DNA from: an uncultured Clostridium sp.
GTDB lineage: Bacteria > Bacillota > Clostridia > Lachnospirales > Lachnospiraceae
Assembly: GCA_945915475.1 (NCBI GenBank)
Contig: CAMEFI010000007.1
Location: 34,559-98,558 of the forward strand
DNA: 64,000 bases
Direction: 5' to 3'
Shown: positions 9,249 to 17,228 of the stretch, one piece after another
Layout of the letters: each line of letters starts with the position of its first letter
Position numbering within the stretch: position 1 is the stretch's first letter
Program-made: the position numbers and the translations under genes
The notes under the pieces: generated by a model
Seen by the model: the letters and a program-made list of their open reading frames with translations, nothing else
What the model was told of the DNA's origin: nothing
Databases searched by the model: none

Positions 9249-9277
9249 AAAAAAATGCTCCGGACCTTGTCCGAAGC
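9249..9277 (-). terminator. Minus-strand hairpin followed by a T run
   Basis: GCTCCGGAC (9257-9265) and GTCCGAAGC (9269-9277) form a stem with one mismatch; read on the minus strand it is followed by seven T. No minus-strand gene ends just upstream of it, since the nearest gene on that side is the plus-strand AraC gene, so an unseen minus-strand transcript from 9290-9550 is possible. Confidence 0.45.
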
Positions 9278-9297
9278 CATTAAAGGGGGAGATATAT

Positions 9298-9426
9298 ATG
9301 AAAATGATCAAAAATGTATACTCCTATCTTCTTACACATCTATACGATTGTGGGACAGCGGAAAGTCGACACTACAAAAGGGGGGGGAGGGGGAGTAGCA
9401 CCGCCTTACCGTGTCCCACGCTATAA
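9298..9426 (+). CDS. Possible 42-residue small ORF in a structured leader
   Basis: ATG at 9298 is preceded by AAAGGGGGAG seven bases away, an excellent ribosome site, and opens MKMIKNVYSYLLTHLYDCG, with a basic Gly/Arg-rich C-terminal part. I recognise no family. The ORF contains G8-A-G5 (9380-9393), a slippery homopolymer run, and sits over an inverted repeat GTGGGACA (9350-9357) / TGTCCCAC (9412-9419). It may be a regulatory leader peptide, a small independent gene or chance. The AraC gene has its own promoter downstream at 9472-9500. Confidence 0.35.
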   Translation: MKMIKNVYSYLLTHLYDCGTAESRHYKRGGRGSSTALPCPTL

Positions 9427-9471
9427 GGGGAGGAGAAATCGTTTCCATACCCATAAGATACTTGATTTTCA

Positions 9472-9500
9472 TTGTATTTTCTATCACTTTTATGTATAAT
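9472..9500 (+). promoter_or_regulatory. Promoter of the AraC-family gene
   Basis: TTGTAT (9472-9477) and TATAAT (9495-9500) are 17 bp apart, a good SigA-type match, about 60 bp before the AraC start codon. Confidence 0.65.
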
Positions 9501-9561
9501 TATATAACAATCCTGCATTTATTGTAGTTTTTACAAGAATTTAACCGAAGGAGGAATATAT

Positions 9562-10500
9562 ATGGCAGAATATGATATGATTATTAACGATAACCTGCTA
9601 GAAACGATTCATTACAATTCACCAACTACTCCGATCAAGGCTTCATACGCCTATTTTTCTGACTTTCCCGGTGGTATAACACCATGTCATTGGCATCGGG
9701 AACTGGAATGTATCGTTATGCTCCATGGCAGCATCAACTACTATGTGAACAATGACACATTTACTTTACGTGAGGGTGACGGCATTATCGTCAATTCAAA
9801 CCGGATGCATTTGTGTGGACCTGTAGAATCTGAAAATCAGCATCACATCCGCACCTACCAGATGAACGATCCGGATAACAGCAAATATATTGTGTTGCTT
9901 CTTCACCCGGATACGCTGCGTTTCAATCATAAGATGGAAGAACGCTATATCAATCCGTTCTTATATGACAACAACAGCGATGTCCTTTTTCTAAACCACA
10001 GCGAAGACTGGCACACAGAAGTCATTCAGACCATTTGCGACATCTTCTACGCAGTAACTGACCAGATTACCTGCTTTGAGTTGATTGCCCAGAGTAAATT
10101 TTTCTACCTCTGGAATCTTCTTTACCGCAATACCATTGCCGAAAATGGCTGTGACCGGATTGACACTGACCCTATGAATCCTCTTAAGACAATGATCTCT
10201 TATATTCAGGATAATTATCAGAACAAGATCACATTAAACGATGTGGCTGAAGCCGGTATGATGTGTCAGTCCAAATGCTGCCGTTTATTCCGGGAAACTG
10301 TCAAACAGTCTCCTATTGAATATCTGCAAAACTATCGAATCCAGAAAGGGATTGATCTTCTGGAACACTCTGCCCTAAACATAACTGAGATTGCACTGGA
10401 ATGTGGTTTTCACGGAGCAAGCTATTTCACAGAAACTTTCCGCAAGATTAACGGAATCACACCGAAAGAATATCGCAGACAGATTCAGCCTAGTGCTTAG
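9562..10500 (+). CDS. AraC-family transcriptional regulator with cupin sensor
   Basis: A 312-residue regulator. The N-terminal cupin-like arm (CHWHRELECIVMLHGS, then FTLREGDGIIVNSNRMHLC, about 35-95) probably binds a small sugar-like ligand. The C-terminal 100 residues carry two helix-turn-helix units (ITLNDVAEAGMMCQSKCCRLF and LNITEIALECGFHGASYFTETF) and the standard GITPKEYR end. AAGGAGGA precedes the ATG. It is the only plus-strand gene locally and may control carbohydrate genes elsewhere, as no transporter is adjacent. Its stop overlaps the convergent hypothetical gene by 11 bp. Confidence 0.92.
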   Translation: MAEYDMIINDNLLETIHYNSPTTPIKASYAYFSDFPGGITPCHWHRELECIVMLHGSINYYVNNDTFTLREGDGIIVNSNRMHLCGPVESENQHHIRTYQMNDPDNSKYIVLLLHPDTLRFNHKMEERYINPFLYDNNSDVLFLNHSEDWHTEVIQTICDIFYAVTDQITCFELIAQSKFFYLWNLLYRNTIAENGCDRIDTDPMNPLKTMISYIQDNYQNKITLNDVAEAGMMCQSKCCRLFRETVKQSPIEYLQNYRIQKGIDLLEHSALNITEIALECGFHGASYFTETFRKINGITPKEYRRQIQPSA

Positions 10501-10831
10501 CCCTTACAGCTTCCCACTGGGCAAATCTTGTCTGATATTGTTCATTTAGCCAGGCAACCATCTGATCTTTTCCTTCCACTGTGAAGGGAAAGCGGCTGGT
10601 TGTCTTTTGCTCATCCGGCGTAGACTCAAAACAGTAAGGCTCCGGCCATATAATAGCAACAAACTCAGCATCACCCTTCTTGTCCGGAGGTGCTAACGCC
10701 ACATCATCCATCGGGTCTCTCGCTATCCGGAATCGCATTCCCCTGTGACTTCCATAATATGGTTGTGCATGCTCATACCATGTAAGTCCATAAGAATCCT
10801 TATTCTCTATCTCAACAAACTTCTCTGCCAA
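10490..10831 (-). CDS. Small conserved-looking hypothetical protein
   Basis: A 113-residue soluble protein without signal peptide or membrane segment, rich in aromatic and charged residues (for example TWYEHAQPYYGSHRGMRFR and AIIWPEPYCFESTPDE). I do not recognise a family. The TTG at 10831 is preferred as start: AAAGGAGA lies just ahead, whereas extending upstream to the ATG at 10894 would overlap the cation-efflux gene. It lies 55 bp downstream of that gene and is probably cotranscribed. It converges with and overlaps the AraC gene tail. Confidence 0.6.
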   Translation of the reverse strand: MAEKFVEIENKDSYGLTWYEHAQPYYGSHRGMRFRIARDPMDDVALAPPDKKGDAEFVAIIWPEPYCFESTPDEQKTTSRFPFTVEGKDQMVAWLNEQYQTRFAQWEAVRAKH

Positions 10832-10886
10832 TTTTCTGTCTCCTTTATCATAATTCTGTATTATGCAACCCAAAAAGGGTTTGTGT

Positions 10887-11792
10887 CTATTCATCGGGCA
10901 AATCTGGGATCAATTCCACATAAACCTGATCAAACATTTTCCTAAGATCTGCACAAATCTCATTCCGAAGCTGATGCAAAATATGAGTATTCATCATATC
11001 ATCATGACTGGATATATATATTTCCACCCATGTTTTCCTGCCGGTTTGGATGACATCCAAAAATTCAATATCATAATACACTTTATCCATGTACTTTTCT
11101 GCAACCCGGCGAATCTCGCCCATAATTTCTGCACTAGGAGCAAAGAGCACAAGATTCTTCAGATTGAGAATAATCATTTTCACAGGTTCTACTAAAAGCA
11201 AACATGCCATTATTACGGCAACAAGAGGATCCATATACGATGCCAGATATGCCCATTGCGTCTTTTGCAGCCCCATCTGAATAAAGAAAGCAGCAGAAAC
11301 ACCCAAACTTGAAATGATATCTAACTTCCATATATAAATCTCTGCCTTAATGATAAGGGACTCATATCTCTTGCTAAAATGGTGCAGTAACAGGTAAATA
11401 AATACACAGCCCGCCCATACACCAAGCTCAAATATGGCAATCACTCCGGCATCCACCTGTCTGCCATCATGAAACAAAATAATAATATTATCCCATATAA
11501 GCTGAATTGTAACAACCAACAATACACTATATTTAATCACAATAAACAATGACTCTACCTGTGAGAATCCATATGGATGTTTCTCCGTCACCGGCTTATA
11601 CAATAAAGGCACTAATACCAAAAACGGACCAATCATAATCAAGTCTGTAACATCAAAAATACAGTCCATCAAAAGAGAATGAGAACGAGTTACATATGCC
11701 ATAACTCCCTCTGCTATCATAAATAGAACACTTCCCAAAAAAGAAATGTTCATAATCCTCTTCTCATTTTTAATTTTATTCTCACTCTTCAA
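10887..11792 (-). CDS. Cation-diffusion-facilitator-like membrane protein
   Basis: A 301-residue protein with about six membrane segments and a C-terminal cytoplasmic ferredoxin-like domain (ILNLKNLVLFAPSAEIMGEIRRVAEKYMDKVYYDIEFLDV onward), the CDF layout. The second helix keeps the FieF-type DxxxD pair (LLMDCIFDVTD). In the fifth helix the usual HxxxD reads IWKLD, so the histidine ligand is lost while the Asp remains. Substrate may differ from Zn/Fe, or transport may be altered. Start is TTG with GGGGAG six bases upstream; the in-frame ATG 39 bp later is the alternative. Confidence 0.8.
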   Translation of the reverse strand: MKSENKIKNEKRIMNISFLGSVLFMIAEGVMAYVTRSHSLLMDCIFDVTDLIMIGPFLVLVPLLYKPVTEKHPYGFSQVESLFIVIKYSVLLVVTIQLIWDNIIILFHDGRQVDAGVIAIFELGVWAGCVFIYLLLHHFSKRYESLIIKAEIYIWKLDIISSLGVSAAFFIQMGLQKTQWAYLASYMDPLVAVIMACLLLVEPVKMIILNLKNLVLFAPSAEIMGEIRRVAEKYMDKVYYDIEFLDVIQTGRKTWVEIYISSHDDMMNTHILHQLRNEICADLRKMFDQVYVELIPDLPDE

Positions 11793-11812
11793 ACAAATCT
11801 CCCCTAATCCTT

Positions 11813-12994
11813 CTATTCAATATTTATATGATATGCCTCCATCTCACGTCTCACTTGTTCACAAAGCTCCGGATTTGTCTTCAGCATTTCTCTGATATCT
11901 TTCAAACCATCTAACCGAAGCTGATCATTATATGCAATCTGGTCACGTAATTTTTGACGACGTACATTTAGCGAATGTTTCACCTCAACCATCTCCCTCG
12001 GATCAACTAACGCAAGGGACTGCTTTGTCCAGATATCCGGATCTTTCACTCCATGGGAATATAAAAGCTTGGAAAGTGCCTCTGTATGTTCCCGTAAATC
12101 CCCGGTGGTTCGCTGATATTTACGCACCTCATCTACCATAATGAGATATTGGTCATATAGATATTCCAGTTCCCGCAGGCTGTTCACATGATATTTTTCA
12201 TAGAGATATTCCAATGTAGATGTATTATTCACATACTTTATCTTCACTTTATTCATGAGACTGATGGCACGATTCTCCCGTTTTTCTGCCATCTTGAATT
12301 CATAGGACAGATTCCGATATGCAACCACCGACAATGCCGCCATTCCTGCGATAACTAAAAGGATCAGCAATATAGGAATCACAAGATTGGTCTTTGTCAG
12401 CATCCCAATTACCGCAAGAGTAATCACTACCAGAACGGATATTGTTCCAAAAACAACAATAAAATTCTTAAGCTTACCCTGGCGATGCTCCACCGTCTCC
12501 TGAATATACTCCTGCGCATTCTTTTCGCCTTCCAGATTTGTCATGTCCCGGCGTATCACCATATCCATATCTTCTAATTCCTTAAGTTGGCCAAATATAT
12601 CTGTCAAATCTTTCTCCAACCCCTGAATCATCCGGAAATTCTCATCACTGATACGGTCATCCGAATGCAGAAACTGTGTAGTTTCATTTTCTAAAAATGC
12701 TATCTTCTTCGCAATATCAGTAATCTGTGTACGTACATTCTGTGGCAGCTCCTCAATGGTCTGAATGTCTTCAAAATAGGAGGTCACCATATCATACTCC
12801 ACACGCAAATCTTCCATCTGATACGTCGCTTCTACAATCTGATCACATTTGTATGCAACATCCTCCTGGGGACCCTTTGCATTCTGTTCCTGCTGCTGTT
12901 TCTTCAGATAATTATCAATGCTCTCATATTCAAATGATTCTTCCGTTACCTCCGTTTTGGTAAACATATCCTTAACGATACGCAATAAACCCAT
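11813..12994 (-). CDS. Coiled-coil protein with a central membrane hairpin
   Basis: A 393-residue protein: charged, heptad-rich N-terminal half (about 30-170), two adjacent hydrophobic helices (FIVVFGTISVLVVITLAVIG and LVIPILLILLVIAGMAALSV, about 178-225) and a second helical region. Both coiled-coil arms should lie in the cytoplasm with a short external turn. I know no function. It follows the TPR-like gene by 12 bp and that gene follows the Hsp70-like gene by 53 bp, so the three form an operon; a membrane-anchoring role for the set is an inference. Confidence 0.75.
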   Translation of the reverse strand: MGLLRIVKDMFTKTEVTEESFEYESIDNYLKKQQQEQNAKGPQEDVAYKCDQIVEATYQMEDLRVEYDMVTSYFEDIQTIEELPQNVRTQITDIAKKIAFLENETTQFLHSDDRISDENFRMIQGLEKDLTDIFGQLKELEDMDMVIRRDMTNLEGEKNAQEYIQETVEHRQGKLKNFIVVFGTISVLVVITLAVIGMLTKTNLVIPILLILLVIAGMAALSVVAYRNLSYEFKMAEKRENRAISLMNKVKIKYVNNTSTLEYLYEKYHVNSLRELEYLYDQYLIMVDEVRKYQRTTGDLREHTEALSKLLYSHGVKDPDIWTKQSLALVDPREMVEVKHSLNVRRQKLRDQIAYNDQLRLDGLKDIREMLKTNPELCEQVRREMEAYHINIE

Positions 12995-13006
12995 AACCTT
13001 TCCTCT

Positions 13007-13840
13007 CTACACCGTCTGCTCACGGAACTCTGCCTTCAAATGTTCAAGCACCGTATCCATTCGCTGATTAAAATCCGTCAGATTATTCTTCTCATAGTGA
13101 TATATCGCCCGTTCCATCCGATGATAAATCGGCGAACCTGTCACATCTGCCTCCGCATCCTCAATGGCATCATAAATTGGCTGTACCATATCTTCTGCAT
13201 GATAATATGTTGCCATTACCTCCACGTCTGACCGTTCTTTCATGGTGGCCATCAGCAGTAAATACTCATAGATTGTTCCAACATTGCCAGTCAATTCATA
13301 AGCCTTACGATAAGATTCCATGGCTGCCTCTAACTCAAAGTTATTTGCATAGGCAATTGCTCTATTATGATAAATAGACGCCAACAGCTTATCATTACCA
13401 ATATCCGGATACTGATCTAATATTTCATCATAAATAGCAGCCGCTTTCAGATATTTATGGTAACGCAGGAATCCGTCTGCCTGCAATTTGCGATACTGCG
13501 GCGGAGTCAATCCTTTCATTCGTTCTATCTGCAAAATGAATTCTTTCACTTCCGGAATCGTATAATATTCTTTATATGTAAGAATCGCCGTCAGCAAATC
13601 CGTAAGGTCTGTTGATTCTTTCTCCTTCATTAACCGCAGACTTTGTGCTAAATCCGGCAGATGCAGTTCATTTTCAATCCAGTAAAACATTGGCACACCG
13701 ATATGTTCCTCCGAGATCAGTGCAATGTTATTATAAATATAATAGCATAGCTCCTCGTAAGAAAATACTTCTATCTTCGTGTTGGGAAAAATATATGAAG
13801 TTGTCGCCGGTGTGGTCTCACACAATATCACTCGTCCCAT
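13007..13840 (-). CDS. TPR-like helical protein of the Hsp70-like operon
   Basis: A 277-residue cytoplasmic protein. Residues about 115-190 look like tetratricopeptide repeats (DGFLRYHKYLKAAAIYDEIL, ASIYHNRAIAYANNFELEAAMESYRKAYEL). The N-terminal part (GRVILCETTPATTSYIFPNT, then EVFSYEELCYYIYNNI) is a compact alpha/beta segment I do not recognise. ATG at 13840 is chosen because AAAGGAGA lies just ahead; the frame is open 57 bp upstream, which would overlap the preceding gene. TPR proteins commonly dock chaperones, fitting its Hsp70-like neighbour. Confidence 0.75.
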   Translation of the reverse strand: MGRVILCETTPATTSYIFPNTKIEVFSYEELCYYIYNNIALISEEHIGVPMFYWIENELHLPDLAQSLRLMKEKESTDLTDLLTAILTYKEYYTIPEVKEFILQIERMKGLTPPQYRKLQADGFLRYHKYLKAAAIYDEILDQYPDIGNDKLLASIYHNRAIAYANNFELEAAMESYRKAYELTGNVGTIYEYLLLMATMKERSDVEVMATYYHAEDMVQPIYDAIEDAEADVTGSPIYHRMERAIYHYEKNNLTDFNQRMDTVLEHLKAEFREQTV

Positions 13841-13893
13841 ATTGTCTCCTTTATAAACACTCCATTGGTCACATCCCATAAACCATGAGCTTA

Positions 13894-15156
13894 TCACTCT
13901 ATATGCCCAATTGAAAAATCTTTCCGGTATATCTTATTCGTCGTGGGATAGATTCTTCCAAATCCAACATCACGAATCACAATTGCACCAACCCGTTCAT
14001 CCGTAAGTTCTACCTCCAAGGATATCTTTGTAGTCTTGGGCGGCCGTTTTGGCAAACCATGAATCTCGATAATCTCCCGCTGCATTTCCTTTGAGACCTT
14101 ATCCCGGTATAACATCTCAATCCGGTTCGTATCATCTAGAAATAATGTAACCTGACCTTTCATGTTGTACCATTCTCTTCCCCCAATTGCAATTGAGTAG
14201 AACCGGTTGCGTCCCTCTGTGTCTCCAACAGACACACCAATATCAAAAGGAATGCTGCCTTGTGTGCATAACACGCAATCCCGGTCAGCCTCATAGGCTC
14301 CATACTTAGCATGATAGCAGGCACCCTTTGTGTACAGATTCTGCCCCATAAAAACCCGTCTGCCGTCACAAAGCACTTTCTGCGATTCTTCAATCCATTT
14401 ATCCGTAAATCCCACTCCTGTAAGGTACACCGTTGAAATGTATGTCTCTCTCATTTTCTTTCTGGCAATCTGTGCAAAATTCTCATCTAACACTTTCACA
14501 TCTTCTAACAACATTGCATAGGGAAGTTCTTCACTCAAATTCTGCTGTCCCAAATAGTAAATGCGGGTATTTCCCTGATGTTTTTTGTCAATGCGATAAT
14601 ACTGCATACCTTCTGTCCCGTACTCAAACATAGCAACGCTGTTGGTTCGAAGCCGTTCATCCTGGTTCATTACATACTGAAAAAATGCATTCTCATGGCT
14701 CATAATATAGAACGCATTCCGGGAAAGTCCTAACTCTTTGCGCAGTTTACCAAGCACTTCATAAACCTTTGGATGATATTCTTCTAAAGTAACCGTTAAA
14801 CCCTTCAGCTCGTACTCCGGGGAACGTGAAAGGAATTCCTCCACATGCGTTTTAAGGAGGATAAGCAATAACGCTTCATATGTATACGCTGCTCCCTCTA
14901 CTGTAACATGTGCATCCGAATCTATATTACCAACAATATCTTCCACAATCTTTCCTTCCTGCTGAAAGCGGACTGTACTCACATTATTTCCAACGTACCA
15001 CTTTTTCTCTTTTTCCGAATAAAACATGACGTTGGGTAACTGATAGGTTTCTGTATTATTCAATTGATAAATAGAAGTGGGCTCCTCCCGGCCCTCTTCA
15101 TAATAACTCATCTGTATATTCTTCCGGCATAGGTCCAATCCCAAATAAATATCCAT
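13894..15156 (-). CDS. Hsp70/actin-fold-like protein (DUF5716-like)
   Basis: A 420-residue protein. Its start, MDIYLGLDLCRKNIQMSYY, resembles the phosphate-1 loop of the Hsp70/actin ATPase fold; VAMFEYGTEGMQYYRID (about 175-190) resembles phosphate-2 and VYLTGVGFTDKWIEES the adenosine motif. The usual Gly-rich consensus residues are only partly kept (no canonical DLGTT or GGGT), so nucleotide binding may be weak or lost. From memory this matches the Lachnospiraceae family DUF5716, without known function. It leads an operon with a TPR-like and a membrane coiled-coil protein. There is no DnaJ or GrpE nearby. Confidence 0.72.
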   Translation of the reverse strand: MDIYLGLDLCRKNIQMSYYEEGREEPTSIYQLNNTETYQLPNVMFYSEKEKKWYVGNNVSTVRFQQEGKIVEDIVGNIDSDAHVTVEGAAYTYEALLLILLKTHVEEFLSRSPEYELKGLTVTLEEYHPKVYEVLGKLRKELGLSRNAFYIMSHENAFFQYVMNQDERLRTNSVAMFEYGTEGMQYYRIDKKHQGNTRIYYLGQQNLSEELPYAMLLEDVKVLDENFAQIARKKMRETYISTVYLTGVGFTDKWIEESQKVLCDGRRVFMGQNLYTKGACYHAKYGAYEADRDCVLCTQGSIPFDIGVSVGDTEGRNRFYSIAIGGREWYNMKGQVTLFLDDTNRIEMLYRDKVSKEMQREIIEIHGLPKRPPKTTKISLEVELTDERVGAIVIRDVGFGRIYPTTNKIYRKDFSIGHIE

Positions 15157-15190
15157 CCTGTTTTATCCTTTCGTAAACATTCCAAGCCGT

Positions 15191-16336
15191 CTACTGCCGC
15201 GCCCGTTTCACCTCATACATCTTCTCATCCGCAGCCGACAGAATATCATCCACCGTTATCTCATCTTCCTTGCTATACAATATATACCCAACACTCAAGG
15301 ATATCTCATATGGAACATCCTTACTATATTCTACTTCCTTTTCCTTTATCTGCTGTGTCAGGTTTCGAAGTTCTCCTTCATCCCTCACATGACCAATTAC
15401 AATAAACTCGTCCCCTCCAAAACGTGCAACAAAATCCCGTTCCGGAACACTGGTCCGAAGAATCTTTCCAACTTTCACCAACGCTTCATCTCCTGCCACG
15501 TGACCATACTCATCATTAATCTGTTTGAACCAATCCACATCAATCATCATGCAGTAAAGTAAATCAGGGGCATTGGGTAATTTCCCCACTTCCCAGAAAA
15601 GCTGCTTTTTCATCTGCCGACGATTGTATAATCCTGTAAGTGTATCTTTTGCAATCTGGTTATTCTGCAGATTAACAAATAGGATAAAGATGGACAACGC
15701 AGAACAAAGCCAGGTAATGGACAGACCATAAAACAGAAATTGCAGGATATTACCAATAAATGTAGGCAATGGAAAGACTAACAATACCACATAGAGTGAC
15801 TTCTCCCTCATCCTGGTATTCTGTATCATTTCGCGAATTACAATTATAATACTGGCAATCCAGTATACCCCTGTCAGCACAACAGCCATCCAGATAAAAT
15901 GTCCACGCACATATCTATTACTTTCTGTCAAAGAATAAAACCACTTTGTCCATGGACTGACGACTGCCATTCCAAGACCAATCCACGCCGGCATAAACAA
16001 CAGTAATTTCGTCCTGGTGCGAAATTCATGTTTGGGAAACAGCCTGCTTAAGCTATACATAAACCACTCATATCCAAAAATCACCTGTACTGCAAAATAT
16101 GTAATACAGGCAAGATGCGTCAGAATAACTGCCTGGATAGATGCATGCCCACGGAGTACATAAATAACGATGTCCGCCATCAAAATAATCATATTACACA
16201 GAACCATTCCCATGAAGTATTTCTGCTTGTTCTCCTTTCCTTCATGAGAAATCCACTTTTTATATACCCACATTGTAAATAGCAGGCAGATACCAATTAT
16301 GTTGACTTCAATATATTCTGCCATTTCTATATTCAT
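15191..16336 (-). CDS. Membrane-bound diguanylate cyclase
   Basis: A 381-residue protein with about seven N-terminal hydrophobic segments (sensory module, to about residue 215) and a GGDEF domain: DTLTGLYNRRQMKKQL, MMIDVDWFKQINDEYGH and RFGGDEF (GGDEF at 307-311). It should make cyclic di-GMP from GTP. The RxxD inhibitory site is absent: the residue three before the Asp is Pro (PERD), so product feedback at that site is not expected. A promoter lies upstream at 16391-16418. It precedes the Hsp70-like gene by 34 bp and may be cotranscribed with it. Confidence 0.92.
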   Translation of the reverse strand: MNIEMAEYIEVNIIGICLLFTMWVYKKWISHEGKENKQKYFMGMVLCNMIILMADIVIYVLRGHASIQAVILTHLACITYFAVQVIFGYEWFMYSLSRLFPKHEFRTRTKLLLFMPAWIGLGMAVVSPWTKWFYSLTESNRYVRGHFIWMAVVLTGVYWIASIIIVIREMIQNTRMREKSLYVVLLVFPLPTFIGNILQFLFYGLSITWLCSALSIFILFVNLQNNQIAKDTLTGLYNRRQMKKQLFWEVGKLPNAPDLLYCMMIDVDWFKQINDEYGHVAGDEALVKVGKILRTSVPERDFVARFGGDEFIVIGHVRDEGELRNLTQQIKEKEVEYSKDVPYEISLSVGYILYSKEDEITVDDILSAADEKMYEVKRARQ

Positions 16337-16390
16337 GTATGATACCTCGCCTAATTAATTGTGCTCTTCACTTTTACATACAACAAGGTC

Positions 16391-16418
16391 ATTATACACC
16401 CGAAATTCTCTATTTGAA
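16391..16418 (-). promoter_or_regulatory. Promoter of the diguanylate cyclase gene
   Basis: On the minus strand TTCAAA (16413-16418) and TATAAT (16391-16396) are 16 bp apart, about 55 bp before the start at 16336. Confidence 0.55.
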
Positions 16419-16446
16419 AAGTATTTTAGTAAAAACATAACAAAAA

Positions 16447-16477
16447 GTTCCCTGTCAGAGTGAATCTGACAGGGAAC
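16447..16477 (-). terminator. Terminator of hsp20
   Basis: A perfect 13-bp stem, GTTCCCTGTCAGA (16447-16459) with TCTGACAGGGAAC (16465-16477), followed on the minus strand by TTTTTG and further T. It lies directly after the Hsp20 stop codon. Confidence 0.9.
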
Positions 16478-16493
16478 CTGTATGGATATTGAA

Positions 16494-16973
16494 TTATCCT
16501 TCAATGGCAATATAGTTCTTACCTTCCACAGCCGTGTTCTCTTTCTTAGGAACTTTCAACTGCAAGATACCGTTCTCAAACTTTGCAGAAATCTCATCCT
16601 GTGTGATATCATCGCCAACATAAAAGCTTCTACTCATGCTGCCAACATAACGCTCTTTCCGGATATACTTGCCATGTTTCTTTTCTTTCTCTTCCTTATC
16701 AAGTCCTTTCGAAGCGGAAATGGTAATATATCCATCGTTCAACTGGGCTGTGACTTCATCTTTTTTGAAGCCGGGTAAGTCAATATCAACTTCGTAAGCA
16801 TCATCTGTCTCACGGACATCCGTCTTCATCAGGTTCTTTGCATGTTTGCCATACAATGGGTTCTTAGAAGGAAACATGGTCTTCTCAAATTCCTTCTCAA
16901 AATCCTTGTCGAAGGGAAATTCGTCCATCCAATCATCAAATAAGCTTTCTCCAAAAATACTAGGTGTTAACAT
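16494..16973 (-). CDS. Small heat-shock protein Hsp20
   Basis: A 159-residue alpha-crystallin-type holdase. The crystallin domain runs from about residue 48 (LMKTDVRETDDAYEVDIDLPGFKKDEV) to about 150, with GYITISASKG and the conserved FENGILQLKVPKK strand (the GxL motif as GIL). The C-terminal IxI anchor appears as IAIEG. It keeps unfolded proteins soluble during stress. A CIRCE operator overlaps its promoter at 17150-17176, indicating HrcA repression. It has its own terminator, so it is a single-gene unit between the DUF5717-like gene and the diguanylate cyclase gene. Confidence 0.95.
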   Translation of the reverse strand: MLTPSIFGESLFDDWMDEFPFDKDFEKEFEKTMFPSKNPLYGKHAKNLMKTDVRETDDAYEVDIDLPGFKKDEVTAQLNDGYITISASKGLDKEEKEKKHGKYIRKERYVGSMSRSFYVGDDITQDEISAKFENGILQLKVPKKENTAVEGKNYIAIEG

Positions 16974-17133
16974 AAGTCATTACTCCTTTCTTTCCTAAAA
17001 CAAGTGTCGGAAATATGAACTTTCAATTAAGTTACATAGGCACTTAGACTTTTGTGTATATAGCACTATCAGAGAAACTGAAGTGTCAATTGTATGTTAT
17101 AAGATCGGATCCGGATTCCTTATCTTTATCTTT

Positions 17134-17176
17134 GTTATACCACTCGTTGTTAGCACTGTCAATAGGTGAGTGCTAA
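17134..17176 (-). promoter_or_regulatory. SigA promoter with CIRCE (HrcA) operator for hsp20
   Basis: TTAGCACTG (17150-17158), nine spacer bases and GAGTGCTAA (17168-17176) match the CIRCE consensus with one arm mismatch. On the minus strand TTGACA (17157-17162) and TATAAC (17134-17139) are exactly 17 bp apart, so the operator covers the -35. The arm mismatch creates the C of the -35 hexamer. The mRNA leader would be about 155 bases. Confidence 0.9.
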
Positions 17177-17228
17177 TTATTTTGTGAAGAATTTGTGAAG
17201 CTTATAGCGTACTCTTAGAAAGGTCTTT

